Source: CAJJBL01 sp964519035 (GTDB lineage Bacteria; Pseudomonadota; Alphaproteobacteria; Puniceispirillales; Marisalimonadaceae). From it: a stretch of 38,749 nt of DNA. The notes under the pieces are model-generated. The model was not told the origin of the DNA, did no database searches, and worked only from the letters and a program-made list of their open reading frames with translations. Below are positions 26,513 to 34,448 of this stretch, piece after piece; the stretch's first letter is position 1; each line of letters starts with the position of its first letter. The position numbers and the translations under genes are program-made. The stretch is taken from contig CAZFKZ010000014.1 of NCBI GenBank assembly GCA_964519035.1, forward strand, positions 1 to 38,749, in the 5' to 3' direction.

Positions 26513-26949
26513 TTTTTATTTTTTAATTTATAATCATCTATTGAATTAATTATTGCTTCAAAAGGCATTGAAACACACTTATGTCTATTTGAGATTTCTC
26601 GTATAGGCTCAAAAATTTCTATTTCTTTAGGCAGTTCGTTAGGTAAATTTACACTTTTCATTTCCAACCAAAATAAAAATTTTTTTATAAAATCATCCTT
26701 GGAAATATCATTATTTTTAAATATTTGAATAACTAGTCCTGCAGATGCTTCGCAAAGAGCACATCCTCTTACTGAAGCTGATACATCTTGAATTATTTCA
26801 TTAGTAATTTTTATCCTAATTTTTACTTCATCTCCGCACATTGGATTTTTCATATCAAATGAGGAATTGAAATCATCTATTTCTTTACTGTTTTTATTCT
26901 GACTTGCAAGAGCTAGAATTTTTTCATGGTATATTGATAAATTATTCAA
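26509..26949 (-). CDS. SufU/IscU-like iron-sulfur cluster scaffold
   Basis: 146 aa. The metal site of the SufU/IscU fold is intact: Cys38 and Asp40 in NPMCGDEV, Cys63 in RGCALCEAS (with extra Cys66), and Cys125 in NRHKCVSMPF. The gap between the second and third site is SufU-like. SufU transfers sulfur from SufS to SufB, and IscU holds a nascent cluster. No suf or isc partner gene is nearby, which is unusual. The TTG start directly abuts the stop of the 43-aa gene (TAATTG), so the two are coupled. It is the last gene of the long Mrp-coxG run, and could supply Fe-S for a neighbour or act as a zinc-bound helper. Confidence 0.82.
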   Translation of the reverse strand: MNNLSIYHEKILALASQNKNSKEIDDFNSSFDMKNPMCGDEVKIRIKITNEIIQDVSASVRGCALCEASAGLVIQIFKNNDISKDDFIKKFLFWLEMKSVNLPNELPKEIEIFEPIREISNRHKCVSMPFEAIINSIDDYKLKNKN

Positions 26950-27081
26950 TTATTGATTTACCAACAACAGAGCCACGGCTCCAACAGCTATTGCATAGAA
27001 AAGGTAAACTAAATAATGAGTTTTATCATAAATATTTTCTTCAGGAATTCCATTGGGCAATTTTTTTTTATCTTTTTTCAT
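26950..27081 (-). CDS. Small single-pass membrane protein, 43 aa, coupled to the SufU-like gene
   Basis: Forty-three codons plus stop; the ATG at 27081 has AAAGGGAAAA immediately before it on the minus strand. The peptide starts with a lysine-rich MKKDKKKLPNGIPEE, then THYLVYLFYAIAVGAVALLL forms a membrane helix near residues 21-41, and it ends VNQ. The topology would put the basic N-terminus in the cytoplasm. It starts 21 bases after coxG and its stop touches the next start codon. No family is recognised. The layout implies a role with CoxG and the SufU-like protein, perhaps at the membrane. Start site, Shine-Dalgarno and coupling make chance unlikely. Confidence 0.65.
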   Translation of the reverse strand: MKKDKKKLPNGIPEENIYDKTHYLVYLFYAIAVGAVALLLVNQ

Positions 27082-27102
27082 TTTTTCCCTTTATAGATAA
27101 AT

Positions 27103-27555
27103 TTAATTTTCTTCTTTTACAAATATTTTTACAAAACTATCAAAAAATTTGCCAGCAAGTTTTTTTGAAGTTGAGTCAATTAAACGTGATCCAAGTTGTG
27201 CTAATTTTCCACCAATTTTTGCATCTACTTTATAACGTAAAACTGTATTATTTTCATCTAATTCTTCAAGATCTACGTTAGCTCCACCTTTTGCAAAACC
27301 AGCTGCTCCACCTTTTCCTTCTCCATAAATCCTATAGCTTTTAGGTTCAATTATATCACTTAATTCAACTTCTCCTCTAAATTTTGCTGATACAGGACCA
27401 ATTTTAAGAGCAACAGTTGCTTTTAAATGTTGAGCGTCTATTGCTTCTAATTCAGTGCAACCTGGAATACATTCTTTAAGTATATCTGGATTATTTAGGG
27501 CTTTCCAAACTTCAGATCTTTTGGCAGGAATAGTATATTCGCCAGTCATCTCCAT
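27103..27555 (-). CDS. coxG: CoxG-family SRPBCC protein
   Basis: 150 aa, the length of the CoxG core. It starts MEMTGEYTIPAKRSEVWKAL, then DILKECIPGCTELEAI, the CoxG signature. Next come ALKIGPVSAKFRGEVEL and a C-terminal LAQLGSRLIDSTSKKLAGKF, a typical amphipathic helix that lids the SRPBCC cavity. CoxG in Oligotropha helps anchor CO dehydrogenase to the membrane and binds a hydrophobic ligand. There is no CODH in the window. It begins 25 bases after the final antiporter gene, so it belongs to the Mrp run. A weak GGAG 10 bases upstream is the likely ribosome site. Confidence 0.87.
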   Translation of the reverse strand: MEMTGEYTIPAKRSEVWKALNNPDILKECIPGCTELEAIDAQHLKATVALKIGPVSAKFRGEVELSDIIEPKSYRIYGEGKGGAAGFAKGGANVDLEELDENNTVLRYKVDAKIGGKLAQLGSRLIDSTSKKLAGKFFDSFVKIFVKEEN

Positions 27556-27580
27556 TTACATTATATCTCCGTTGAATAAT

Positions 27581-29287
27581 TTAAATTGAAAAGCCACTAT
27601 AATACAGAAAAAACAAAAATATTAAAATAATAGCAAAAACTTGAATAATAATTAAAGTGTCTTGTCCAACTTCTCTATCAAAAACTTTATTTCTAATCAT
27701 ATAATTAGCAAAATATAATTTTATTTTTAACAAAATTAAGTAAAAGATTACATTTATTTCTTTTGTTATTTTTTTACTAAGATTAGAAAAATGTATTAAT
27801 ACCCCTGGGATCATTCTTCTATATATCCAATCACTATTTAAAACAGTCGAATTTAGTTCTGGTGGATATATTTTAAAATGCCATAAACAAATAAAGGCAA
27901 AGGTTGCAAACATTAATAGCTGAAGTTGTCCAACAACATGGCTAAAATCATAAGGTTGATAAGACATTTCATATGGTAGGATTTGATAAAAAACGGAAGG
28001 AAAAATTCCAATAGCTATGCAAAGTACCGATGCTATTACCATAGCTATTATCATATTAATGGGTGCTTCTTTAGTTTTTACTTTACTCTCGTGAGCAAAA
28101 AACGCAAAAAATGGTATTTTAATTCCTGAGTGATGTAAAACCCCAGCTGATGCAAATAAAAGCATAAAGTAAACAAAGACTAAACCTTCTTCACCTAGTG
28201 CTGACATAATCAATGATTTTGCTACAAATCCACTAAATAAAGGGAATGCAGATATAGATATTGCTCCAATAATTGTACAAACAGCAGTTATAGGCATATA
28301 TTTAAACAAACCACCCAATTCAGATGCCTTACAGGTTCCAACTCTATATAAAACAGCTCCCATTCCCATAAAAAGTAAACCTTTGTACAAAATATGAGCA
28401 AATGCATGAGCAACAGCCCCGTTTATGGCTAGTTCACTTCCTATACCAATTGCAACTATCATAAAACCTAATTGGTTGTTTAGGCTATATGTTAGAACCC
28501 TTCTTAAATCATTTTCTATAACAGCAAAGAAAATTGGATAGAACGTCATTAAAGCACCAATAAAAATTAAAATTTCAACGCCCGCAAAGCATTTAGCAAA
28601 ACAAAAAATAGCCAATTTAGTTGTAAAAGTAGATAATGCTACAGTCCCAATCTCTGTTGCCTCAGGATAGGCATCTTGTAACCAACCATTTAATAGAGGG
28701 AACGCTGCTTTTATCCCAAATGCAATGAAAATTAATTGTCCGTATAATGAGTTTATGTCAAATTTAGTAAGGATTGCGTTTCCATCGCTCATTAATAGAA
28801 TAATGGCTCCTGCTAATAAAAACATACCAGAAGTAACCTGAATTAAGATGTATCTAACTGCAGCCCTATAAGATCTATTAGTATTGCTGGCTAGAATTAG
28901 AAAAACAGATGTAAAGGCTGTAGCTTCCCACCAAACAAACAATGTGAGAAGATCTCCAGCATGAATTGCAGCAATTGCTGCGCCGCTGTAACTCATTATA
29001 GCAACATGTTGTTTCCAATGTTTTTCATGAGCTCCATATATAACATTCAAAGCTGCAGCTATATGAAAGATTATAGCAAATGGAAAGGTTAGTTCGTCAG
29101 CTTGAAAAACAATAAAATCAAATTCCATTATAGTTATAACTGAATGAATACCAAAGCCTAGGGTTAAACCAAAAGCAGATACTAGTATTAAAATCATCAT
29201 GTAAATTTGTTTGATAATATGAGGTAAGAATGGAATTAGTAAAGCACCTAAAACCATTATAAAACCTGGAGGAAAATTATCTATCAT
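27581..29287 (-). CDS. Mrp-type Na+/H+ antiporter D-like subunit (third copy, 3' end of cluster)
   Basis: 568 aa from ATG 29287, which has GAGG 6 bases upstream; ATG 29299 would add four residues and overlap the preceding gene. About 14 membrane segments of the NuoL/M/N-MrpA/D family precede a longer C-terminal tail with two further helices (about residues 495-565). The proton-path charges are present: Glu in LFVWWEATAF, Lys in FGIKAAFPLLNGWL, and Lys in STFTTKLAIF. It pumps or gates Na+/H+ in the inner membrane. The sequence is less like the other two D subunits, so it is probably the MrpA-type antiporter module lacking the extra C-terminal region. Confidence 0.8.
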   Translation of the reverse strand: MIDNFPPGFIMVLGALLIPFLPHIIKQIYMMILILVSAFGLTLGFGIHSVITIMEFDFIVFQADELTFPFAIIFHIAAALNVIYGAHEKHWKQHVAIMSYSGAAIAAIHAGDLLTLFVWWEATAFTSVFLILASNTNRSYRAAVRYILIQVTSGMFLLAGAIILLMSDGNAILTKFDINSLYGQLIFIAFGIKAAFPLLNGWLQDAYPEATEIGTVALSTFTTKLAIFCFAKCFAGVEILIFIGALMTFYPIFFAVIENDLRRVLTYSLNNQLGFMIVAIGIGSELAINGAVAHAFAHILYKGLLFMGMGAVLYRVGTCKASELGGLFKYMPITAVCTIIGAISISAFPLFSGFVAKSLIMSALGEEGLVFVYFMLLFASAGVLHHSGIKIPFFAFFAHESKVKTKEAPINMIIAMVIASVLCIAIGIFPSVFYQILPYEMSYQPYDFSHVVGQLQLLMFATFAFICLWHFKIYPPELNSTVLNSDWIYRRMIPGVLIHFSNLSKKITKEINVIFYLILLKIKLYFANYMIRNKVFDREVGQDTLIIIQVFAIILIFLFFLYYSGFSI

Positions 29288-29504
29288 AATAATCCTCATC
29301 TTTCATTAGAAATGATCTAAGACCAACACCAATTTTGAAAATTATAATACAAGATAAAAATCCAAAAAATGAAGGGAAAAACATTAAATCTTCAATATCA
29401 GTTTCACCATATCTATGTCCTATTAGCTCTAGAGCTAATAGTAGTAAGCATAAAAAAAGAACAAAAGAATTGATCTTTCCAAATTTTTTTATAAATAATT
29501 TCAT
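29277..29504 (-). CDS. Small two-helix membrane protein of the Mrp cluster, '...EDYYDR' family
   Basis: 75 aa. Two membrane segments (about 12-27 and 42-62) flank HRYGETDIEDL; the end is FLMKDEDYYDR. I recall proteins with the same C-terminal EDYYDR beside alphaproteobacterial Mrp-like clusters, where they are annotated hypothetical. Its start shares a base with the stop of the 484-aa D subunit. Its last codons overlap the Shine-Dalgarno of the third D subunit. This coupling points to a small accessory subunit of the antiporter complex. The role is not known. Confidence 0.75.
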   Translation of the reverse strand: MKLFIKKFGKINSFVLFLCLLLLALELIGHRYGETDIEDLMFFPSFFGFLSCIIIFKIGVGLRSFLMKDEDYYDR

Positions 29505-30958
29505 TATTTACCTACCATTAATAAAGTTAAGTTTTTAAAAGGTTCAATATAAAAAAATAAAATTATTGTTAAAAAGCATGTAATCATTGTTGGTATAATC
29601 ATTAAATTAGGTACTTTGACATCTATATTTTTAATTTTTTTGGAAAAGAACGCTCTGGCAGGTATTTCCATTAAATAATACACATTTAATATAGTTGAAA
29701 TACATAAAACAATTATAACAAATAAATAATCACTCTCAACTGCCCCCATCATCAAAAAAAGCTTGCTCCATGATCCGCCCATTGGAGGAACTCCAATTAT
29801 AGATAAAGCACCAATAAAGAATGCAAGAAAAACAAGAGGCATTGATTTTCCTTGTCCATTTAGCTCTGATATTTTTGAAATATTTGCTCCAACATAAATC
29901 GCACCAGCTACAAAAAATAACGTAATTTTTCCTGCTGCATGAGTTACAATATGAAGTGCTGCACCTTGAGTGGCATATGACGATGCTAAAGCTCCCCCTA
30001 AAGTAATGTAAGAAAGTTGGCTGATAGTTGAGTAGGCCAGTCTTGCTTTTAAATCGTCCTTATATATTGCTATAATGCTTGTTGAAATAAGAGTAATACA
30101 TGCTAATCCAATCAACCATTTGGACGATCCAGTATCTGCTAAATATTGAATGCCAAAAACATTTGTTAATATAACCAGCATTGTAAATACACCTGCTTTA
30201 ACTACAGCTACTGCATGTAAAAGGGCAGAAACAGGTGTGGGTGCTACCATTGCGGCTGGAAGCCAGCTGTGCAGTGGGATTAATGCGGCTTTGCCAATAC
30301 CAAAAACAAACATCATTAGTAAATATGGAGCATATTTAGGATCAAGCTTTCCACTCAGTATGCCATTCTGAGACATTTCAAGTGTCCCTGTCGTAACCCA
30401 AACCCATATAATAGCAGGTAATAGTAATAATATTGATGAGCCAACTAAAATGGTCATGTATATGCGGCCAGCTTTTTTTGCTACTTCGTCTTGTTTATGA
30501 GTTATAAGTGGGTATGTTGAAAAAGTTAAGATTTCATAAAAAATAAATAATGTTAACAAATTTCCTGAGTAAGCTATGCATAATGCTGCATGAATCGCTA
30601 CTGCATAAAAAGTAAAAAATCTAGTTTGATTTTTTTCTTTATTGCCTCTCATATACCCAACAGAATATATAGCTGCAAAAACCCAAAGAAAAGAAGCAAC
30701 TATCCCAAATATTGCCCCTAAAGGAGTAATTTTGAAACCTATGGTTAAACCTTCAGCAATTTGAAAAATTTCAATTGACGGATGTTCTCCATTTAGAACA
30801 GATCTTGTTATTTCTATAGCTCCCCAAGAGCTAAAAACTCCACCTATCGGTCCAATTATATCTCTTAAAAATACATTTTTTGATAAAAAAGGAGTTAGAA
30901 TACAAACCAACAAAGGACTAAGAATTGTTAATAAAATATAATTTTCTATAGAGATCAT
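29504..30958 (-). CDS. mnhD: Mrp-type Na+/H+ antiporter subunit D (second copy)
   Basis: 484 aa with 14 predicted membrane segments. The conserved charges are in IFYEILTFSTYPLI (Glu), GKAALIPLHSWLPAAMVAPT (Lys and His) and HAVAVVKAGVFTM (Lys). These are the NuoM/MrpD channel residues. It overlaps the preceding D gene by four bases (ATGA type). In Mrp complexes the D subunit carries antiport activity with MrpA. Three D-type genes here give a larger complex than the classic seven-subunit form, or replace MrpA. Confidence 0.87.
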   Translation of the reverse strand: MISIENYILLTILSPLLVCILTPFLSKNVFLRDIIGPIGGVFSSWGAIEITRSVLNGEHPSIEIFQIAEGLTIGFKITPLGAIFGIVASFLWVFAAIYSVGYMRGNKEKNQTRFFTFYAVAIHAALCIAYSGNLLTLFIFYEILTFSTYPLITHKQDEVAKKAGRIYMTILVGSSILLLLPAIIWVWVTTGTLEMSQNGILSGKLDPKYAPYLLMMFVFGIGKAALIPLHSWLPAAMVAPTPVSALLHAVAVVKAGVFTMLVILTNVFGIQYLADTGSSKWLIGLACITLISTSIIAIYKDDLKARLAYSTISQLSYITLGGALASSYATQGAALHIVTHAAGKITLFFVAGAIYVGANISKISELNGQGKSMPLVFLAFFIGALSIIGVPPMGGSWSKLFLMMGAVESDYLFVIIVLCISTILNVYYLMEIPARAFFSKKIKNIDVKVPNLMIIPTMITCFLTIILFFYIEPFKNLTLLMVGK

Positions 30959-32451
30959 CTATCTATCCCTAAAAGTAAATCAGATGCATTAAAACTACTG
31001 TTGACTATCAAGCTGGCATCTAATCCAAAATAAATATTTAAAAAAGTAATTAATAATAATGAAGTATAAATAACAGGTTTTTCTTTGATCTTAATATCTT
31101 GTCTATTTAATGGACTTAACCATAAAGCTTCAATCATTTTCCATAAGTATATTAAAGACAAAGCTGAACTGAATAGTATCATAAAACTTAACCATAAACC
31201 TTCAGATGATATTGCTGATTTAATTAGGTATAACTTTGAAATAAAACCTGCAGTCAAGGGAAGCCCTGCTAAACTAAGAGAACAAATTATAAAACAAAAA
31301 AAGGTAATTGGCATTGCCTTTCCTAATCCCGATAAGTTATCGATAGTAACTCTCTTTTGAATATAATAACTAATTGAGGTTATAGCCATAAACAAGCCAC
31401 CTTTAATTAAGGCATGATTTGACATATGAATGAAACCAGCTGCAACACTTGATTTTGTTCCAATTGAAAAAGCGAGCGTAATATAACCAATTTGAGCTAT
31501 TGATGAATGAGCCAATAATCTTTTGATATCTTTTTCATAAATCGCCATTATTGTTCCTGCAAACATAGCAAATATTGATAGAGGAAGTATTATATATGTA
31601 AGTGTAAAACTTACTAAATTTTCTGTAGGCAAAAAGACTGAAAATAGAATGCGAGCAAGGATATATAGTGAAGCTTTTGTTGCGGTTGCAGCAAGAAGTA
31701 TAGACACTGCTGAAGGTGCATACGCATAAGCTCGTGGAAGCCAAATATGCAAAGGAAATACTGCTGCCTTAACCATTATACCAACAATCATAAAGCCAAA
31801 GCCTGCAATTAAAGCTCTGTTATCTTCCATAAGAGCTAATTTGTTAGTAATGTCAGCCATGTTTAATGTTCCTGTTATTGCATATAACAAACCAACACCA
31901 ATTACATAAAAAGTCGCTCCAACTGCTCCAATTATAAGATAATTATAAGCAGCTATTAATGCTTGCCTATCTTGTTTAGCCCCCATTGCCACTAATGCAA
32001 CAGAAGCTAATGAAGAGATTTCTAGAAATACGAAAAGATTAAATGCGTCACCAGTTGTAACTAATCCGATAAGACCAGATATTGCTAAAAGCCAAAGTCC
32101 ATAAGTTTTAGATATAGAACTCTTACCTAACTCTGAAGGCATAATTTTAAATGCAAACAAAGTTGCTAAAAAGCCAATGCCACTTATTATTATTATTGGG
32201 ATAATAGAGACGTGATCAATGATATATTCAATTCCTAATGGAGGCAACCAATTACCTAATGCATATGATATTGAAGAATATTTTTGAACCTCTTGATAAA
32301 GAAAAAGTGCAATTAAAAAAGTAATAAAAGTTGTAGTTAAAGTTAATAAAAAGCTTAGGTGACTATTCGTAACAAGAACAACGAATAAAGACATCATTAG
32401 AGGCACAATAACAATTAATATAGGAAGATTGTTTATAAAAAGATCTATCAT
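30955..32451 (-). CDS. mnhD: Mrp-type Na+/H+ antiporter subunit D (first copy)
   Basis: 498 aa, about 14 membrane segments. Channel charges are Glu in LFVFLEISSLASVALV, Lys in IMVKAAVFPLHIWLPRAYA, and Lys in AATATKASLYIL. It follows mnhC with a four-base ATGA overlap, the usual mnhC-mnhD order. It forms the antiport channel with the other subunits in the inner membrane. Sequence differs clearly from the second copy, so this is an old duplication, not a recent one. No frameshift or truncation seen. Confidence 0.87.
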   Translation of the reverse strand: MIDLFINNLPILIVIVPLMMSLFVVLVTNSHLSFLLTLTTTFITFLIALFLYQEVQKYSSISYALGNWLPPLGIEYIIDHVSIIPIIIISGIGFLATLFAFKIMPSELGKSSISKTYGLWLLAISGLIGLVTTGDAFNLFVFLEISSLASVALVAMGAKQDRQALIAAYNYLIIGAVGATFYVIGVGLLYAITGTLNMADITNKLALMEDNRALIAGFGFMIVGIMVKAAVFPLHIWLPRAYAYAPSAVSILLAATATKASLYILARILFSVFLPTENLVSFTLTYIILPLSIFAMFAGTIMAIYEKDIKRLLAHSSIAQIGYITLAFSIGTKSSVAAGFIHMSNHALIKGGLFMAITSISYYIQKRVTIDNLSGLGKAMPITFFCFIICSLSLAGLPLTAGFISKLYLIKSAISSEGLWLSFMILFSSALSLIYLWKMIEALWLSPLNRQDIKIKEKPVIYTSLLLITFLNIYFGLDASLIVNSSFNASDLLLGIDR

Positions 32452-32861
32452 TTATTATTCTGCAATGTTGATTTTTCAAAATTATTGTTTTGGTCATGAT
32501 ATTCAACTAAGTCTTCTGCAGATATGTCATCCTCTTCAATGCTTCCATAGGTTGAATTAATTCGTACAACAAGAGCCAAAGCAAGCGCAGTTGTAGCAAC
32601 ACCTACGACAATAGCAGTAAGTATTAATACATGTGGTAATGGATTAGAATAAATTGTGGATGAGTTTTCAGTCAATATTGGAGCTGTACCTCCAGTAATC
32701 TTTCCAAATGTTATATAAAGTAGAAACACCGAAGTTTGAAATATTGCCAATCCAACTATTTTCTTTAAAAGATTTCTTCTACCAATAACTATGAATAATC
32801 CAATCATCATTAATATGAAAACAATCCAATAATTCCAAATACCCATAGCTGAAGTAATCAT
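32448..32861 (-). CDS. mnhC: Mrp-type Na+/H+ antiporter subunit C (NuoK-like)
   Basis: 137 aa from ATG 32861, chosen because AGAGG lies 8 bases upstream; a TTG at 32894 would give 148 aa but overlap mnhB by 32 bases. Three membrane helices as in NuoK. The middle has KITGGTAPILTENSSTI and then NPLPHVLILTAIVVGVATTA, the MnhC signature. The C-terminus is an acidic cytoplasmic tail rich in Asp, Glu and Asn. MnhC holds the D subunits to the rest of the complex. It is coupled at both ends to its neighbours. Confidence 0.9.
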   Translation of the reverse strand: MITSAMGIWNYWIVFILMMIGLFIVIGRRNLLKKIVGLAIFQTSVFLLYITFGKITGGTAPILTENSSTIYSNPLPHVLILTAIVVGVATTALALALVVRINSTYGSIEEDDISAEDLVEYHDQNNNFEKSTLQNNK

Positions 32862-32862
32862 T

Positions 32863-33291
32863 TCATGAACCTCTATCTGACTGATAGCCAGCAAATGAGT
32901 TAAAAAGAGAAATCATTACATTGCATACTGTTAAGCCAACCCCAAACTCTATGACTAAAATTCCTAGATGTTGTCCAGATTGTGAATTTTCCCCTAGTAC
33001 ATTATAAGATAAAAAAGGATCTCCCATTAGCATTGATGCAAAGCCAACTCCACCATATATGAATGCCCCAAGCGCTAGAAGAATTAAATTAATTTTAGGT
33101 GGTAGTAGTTTTTGGCCTTTATCTAATCCAAACACTAATGAGTAAAGAATAAAAGCGCTAGCCACTATTACGCCTGCCTGAAAACCACCTCCTGGACCAT
33201 AGTCACCGTGGAATTGAACGTAAAGCCCAAAAAGAATAATGGGAGCAAAAAGCACCTTAGTACAGACTCTTAGGATTGGATTTTTATACAT
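32863..33291 (-). CDS. mnhB: Mrp-type Na+/H+ antiporter subunit B
   Basis: About 142 aa from ATG 33291; a TTG at 33300 is the alternative and overlaps the gene before by 17 bases. Four membrane segments. The MnhB signature is present as QFHGDYGPGGGFQAGVIVAS, followed by FGLDKGQKLLPPKINLILLA. It ends in GYQSDRGS. MnhB is an essential structural subunit of the Mrp complex, located beside MnhA and MnhC. No strong Shine-Dalgarno precedes either start, so translation is probably coupled to the MbhD/E-like gene. Confidence 0.88.
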   Translation of the reverse strand: MYKNPILRVCTKVLFAPIILFGLYVQFHGDYGPGGGFQAGVIVASAFILYSLVFGLDKGQKLLPPKINLILLALGAFIYGGVGFASMLMGDPFLSYNVLGENSQSGQHLGILVIEFGVGLTVCNVMISLFNSFAGYQSDRGS

Positions 33292-33865
33292 TTTTAACAA
33301 CTTTTTTCTTTGTTTTCTTTTTGCCTATATCTTTGTTAATCTTTGTATTTTGCAACAAAGCCAGTACAGCTATTCCAGCAGTAAATATAACTATAGTCTC
33401 TCCAAAAGTATCATATCCTCTATAACTAGCTAATATTGAAGTTACAATATTTGGAATACCAATATCATTTTTTGAACCTAGAATATAATCAGGCGCTAAG
33501 TTAAGATGGATAGGAGCTGATGCTATTCCTATTTCAGGTAAATCAAAGCTACACCAAATTAAAACTGCCCCTAAAATAATACATGATAAGGCAGGGACAA
33601 ACTGATTACTTAAATTTTTTTCTTCTTCCTTTGGCAAATATGCCATTGCGGCTAAAAATAATATTGTAGATATCCCAGCTCCGACTGAAGCTTCTGTAAA
33701 GGCAACATCAACAGCATCAAGAGTTATAAACATTAAAGCTGCTATGAGTGAATAAGCGCTTGTCAAAATTACAGTAAATATAACACTTCTGGTTCTCAGT
33801 AGTGAAATTGCAATGCCTAACATTAATGTTACTAAAAAAGCATTTATTATTAATTCCGTAATCAT
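33284..33865 (-). CDS. MbhD/MbhE-like subunit, matching the C-terminal domains of MrpA
   Basis: 193 aa with about six hydrophobic segments. The first half (to about 80) resembles MbhD/DUF4040: SAYSLIAALMFITLDAVDVA, then FTEASVGAGISTILFLAAM. The second half resembles MbhE: TSILASYRGYDTFGETIVIF, then TAGIAVLALLQ. In MrpA these two domains follow the antiporter core at the C-terminus. Here they are one separate protein. It overlaps mnhG by four bases and mnhB by eight. The C-terminus is very basic (KKKTKKKVVKNV) and should lie in the cytoplasm. Its presence with a separate D-like subunit explains how the cluster lacks a full MrpA. Confidence 0.82.
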   Translation of the reverse strand: MITELIINAFLVTLMLGIAISLLRTRSVIFTVILTSAYSLIAALMFITLDAVDVAFTEASVGAGISTILFLAAMAYLPKEEEKNLSNQFVPALSCIILGAVLIWCSFDLPEIGIASAPIHLNLAPDYILGSKNDIGIPNIVTSILASYRGYDTFGETIVIFTAGIAVLALLQNTKINKDIGKKKTKKKVVKNV

Positions 33866-34182
33866 AGAAGCTTACCAATCTTTCTTCCAATAGGAATTAG
33901 TTTTTTTTGTCGAGCTAAATTGACTGTTACGTGACTTGTAACAGGGCTAGTAAAAAAAATAAAAATACCAACTAATAATAATTTGACTGTAATAAGGGAC
34001 CATCCAGTTTGCACAATCATTCCAAGTAAGAAGAATGCTGTTCCACCAGTATCAATCATGCCAGCCGCGTGAACTCTTGAAAAAACATCAGGAAGTTTTA
34101 TTAATCCACACGCTCCTATTATAATGGATAAGGAACCAATGAAAAAACAAATCCCTGTGATTATATCTTGAATTAAGTCCAT
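33862..34182 (-). CDS. mnhG: Mrp-type Na+/H+ antiporter subunit G
   Basis: 106 aa, three membrane helices. The MnhG signature is GACGLIKLPDVFSRVHAAGM, followed by DTGGTAFFLLGMIVQTG. FTSPVTSHVTVNLARQ near residue 80 is also typical. Its start shares one base with the mnhF stop, and its stop overlaps the next start. MnhE, F and G are small scaffold subunits of the complex. Confidence 0.92.
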   Translation of the reverse strand: MDLIQDIITGICFFIGSLSIIIGACGLIKLPDVFSRVHAAGMIDTGGTAFFLLGMIVQTGWSLITVKLLLVGIFIFFTSPVTSHVTVNLARQKKLIPIGRKIGKLL

Positions 34183-34448
34183 TATTTCTTTAGGTCTCCC
34201 AGTGAACCAACGCTAAAGAGTTTTAATACAGCAATAGTTCCAATAAAATTTATGAGGGCGTAGACTATAGCTATATCAATAAATTCAGGCCTATCCATAT
34301 AAAATCCATGTAATGCAATGCCAATAACTATTATTGTTCCTAAGCTATTTAAAGCAAGCACTCTATCAAATGTAGTCTTACCTAGAATAGCTCTTATTAA
34401 AATTAAAATGCTCGAAAATGCACAAGCTATAAGGGCTGCTAAAAACAT
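34182..34448 (-). CDS. mnhF: Mrp-type Na+/H+ antiporter subunit F
   Basis: 88 aa, three membrane helices. The MnhF motif reads FDRVLALNSLGTIIVIGIAL and continues with DRPEFIDIAIVYALINFIGT. The Asp in the last helix is conserved and thought to matter for ion movement. It overlaps mnhE and mnhG by one base each, so the three are coupled. Confidence 0.92.
   Translation of the reverse strand: MFLAALIACAFSSILILIRAILGKTTFDRVLALNSLGTIIVIGIALHGFYMDRPEFIDIAIVYALINFIGTIAVLKLFSVGSLGDLKK

Noticed and set aside
26904..27281. A 125-codon + strand open frame across the 43-aa gene and coxG
   Set aside because: Its peptide is low-complexity, aromatic-rich and antisense to better supported genes.
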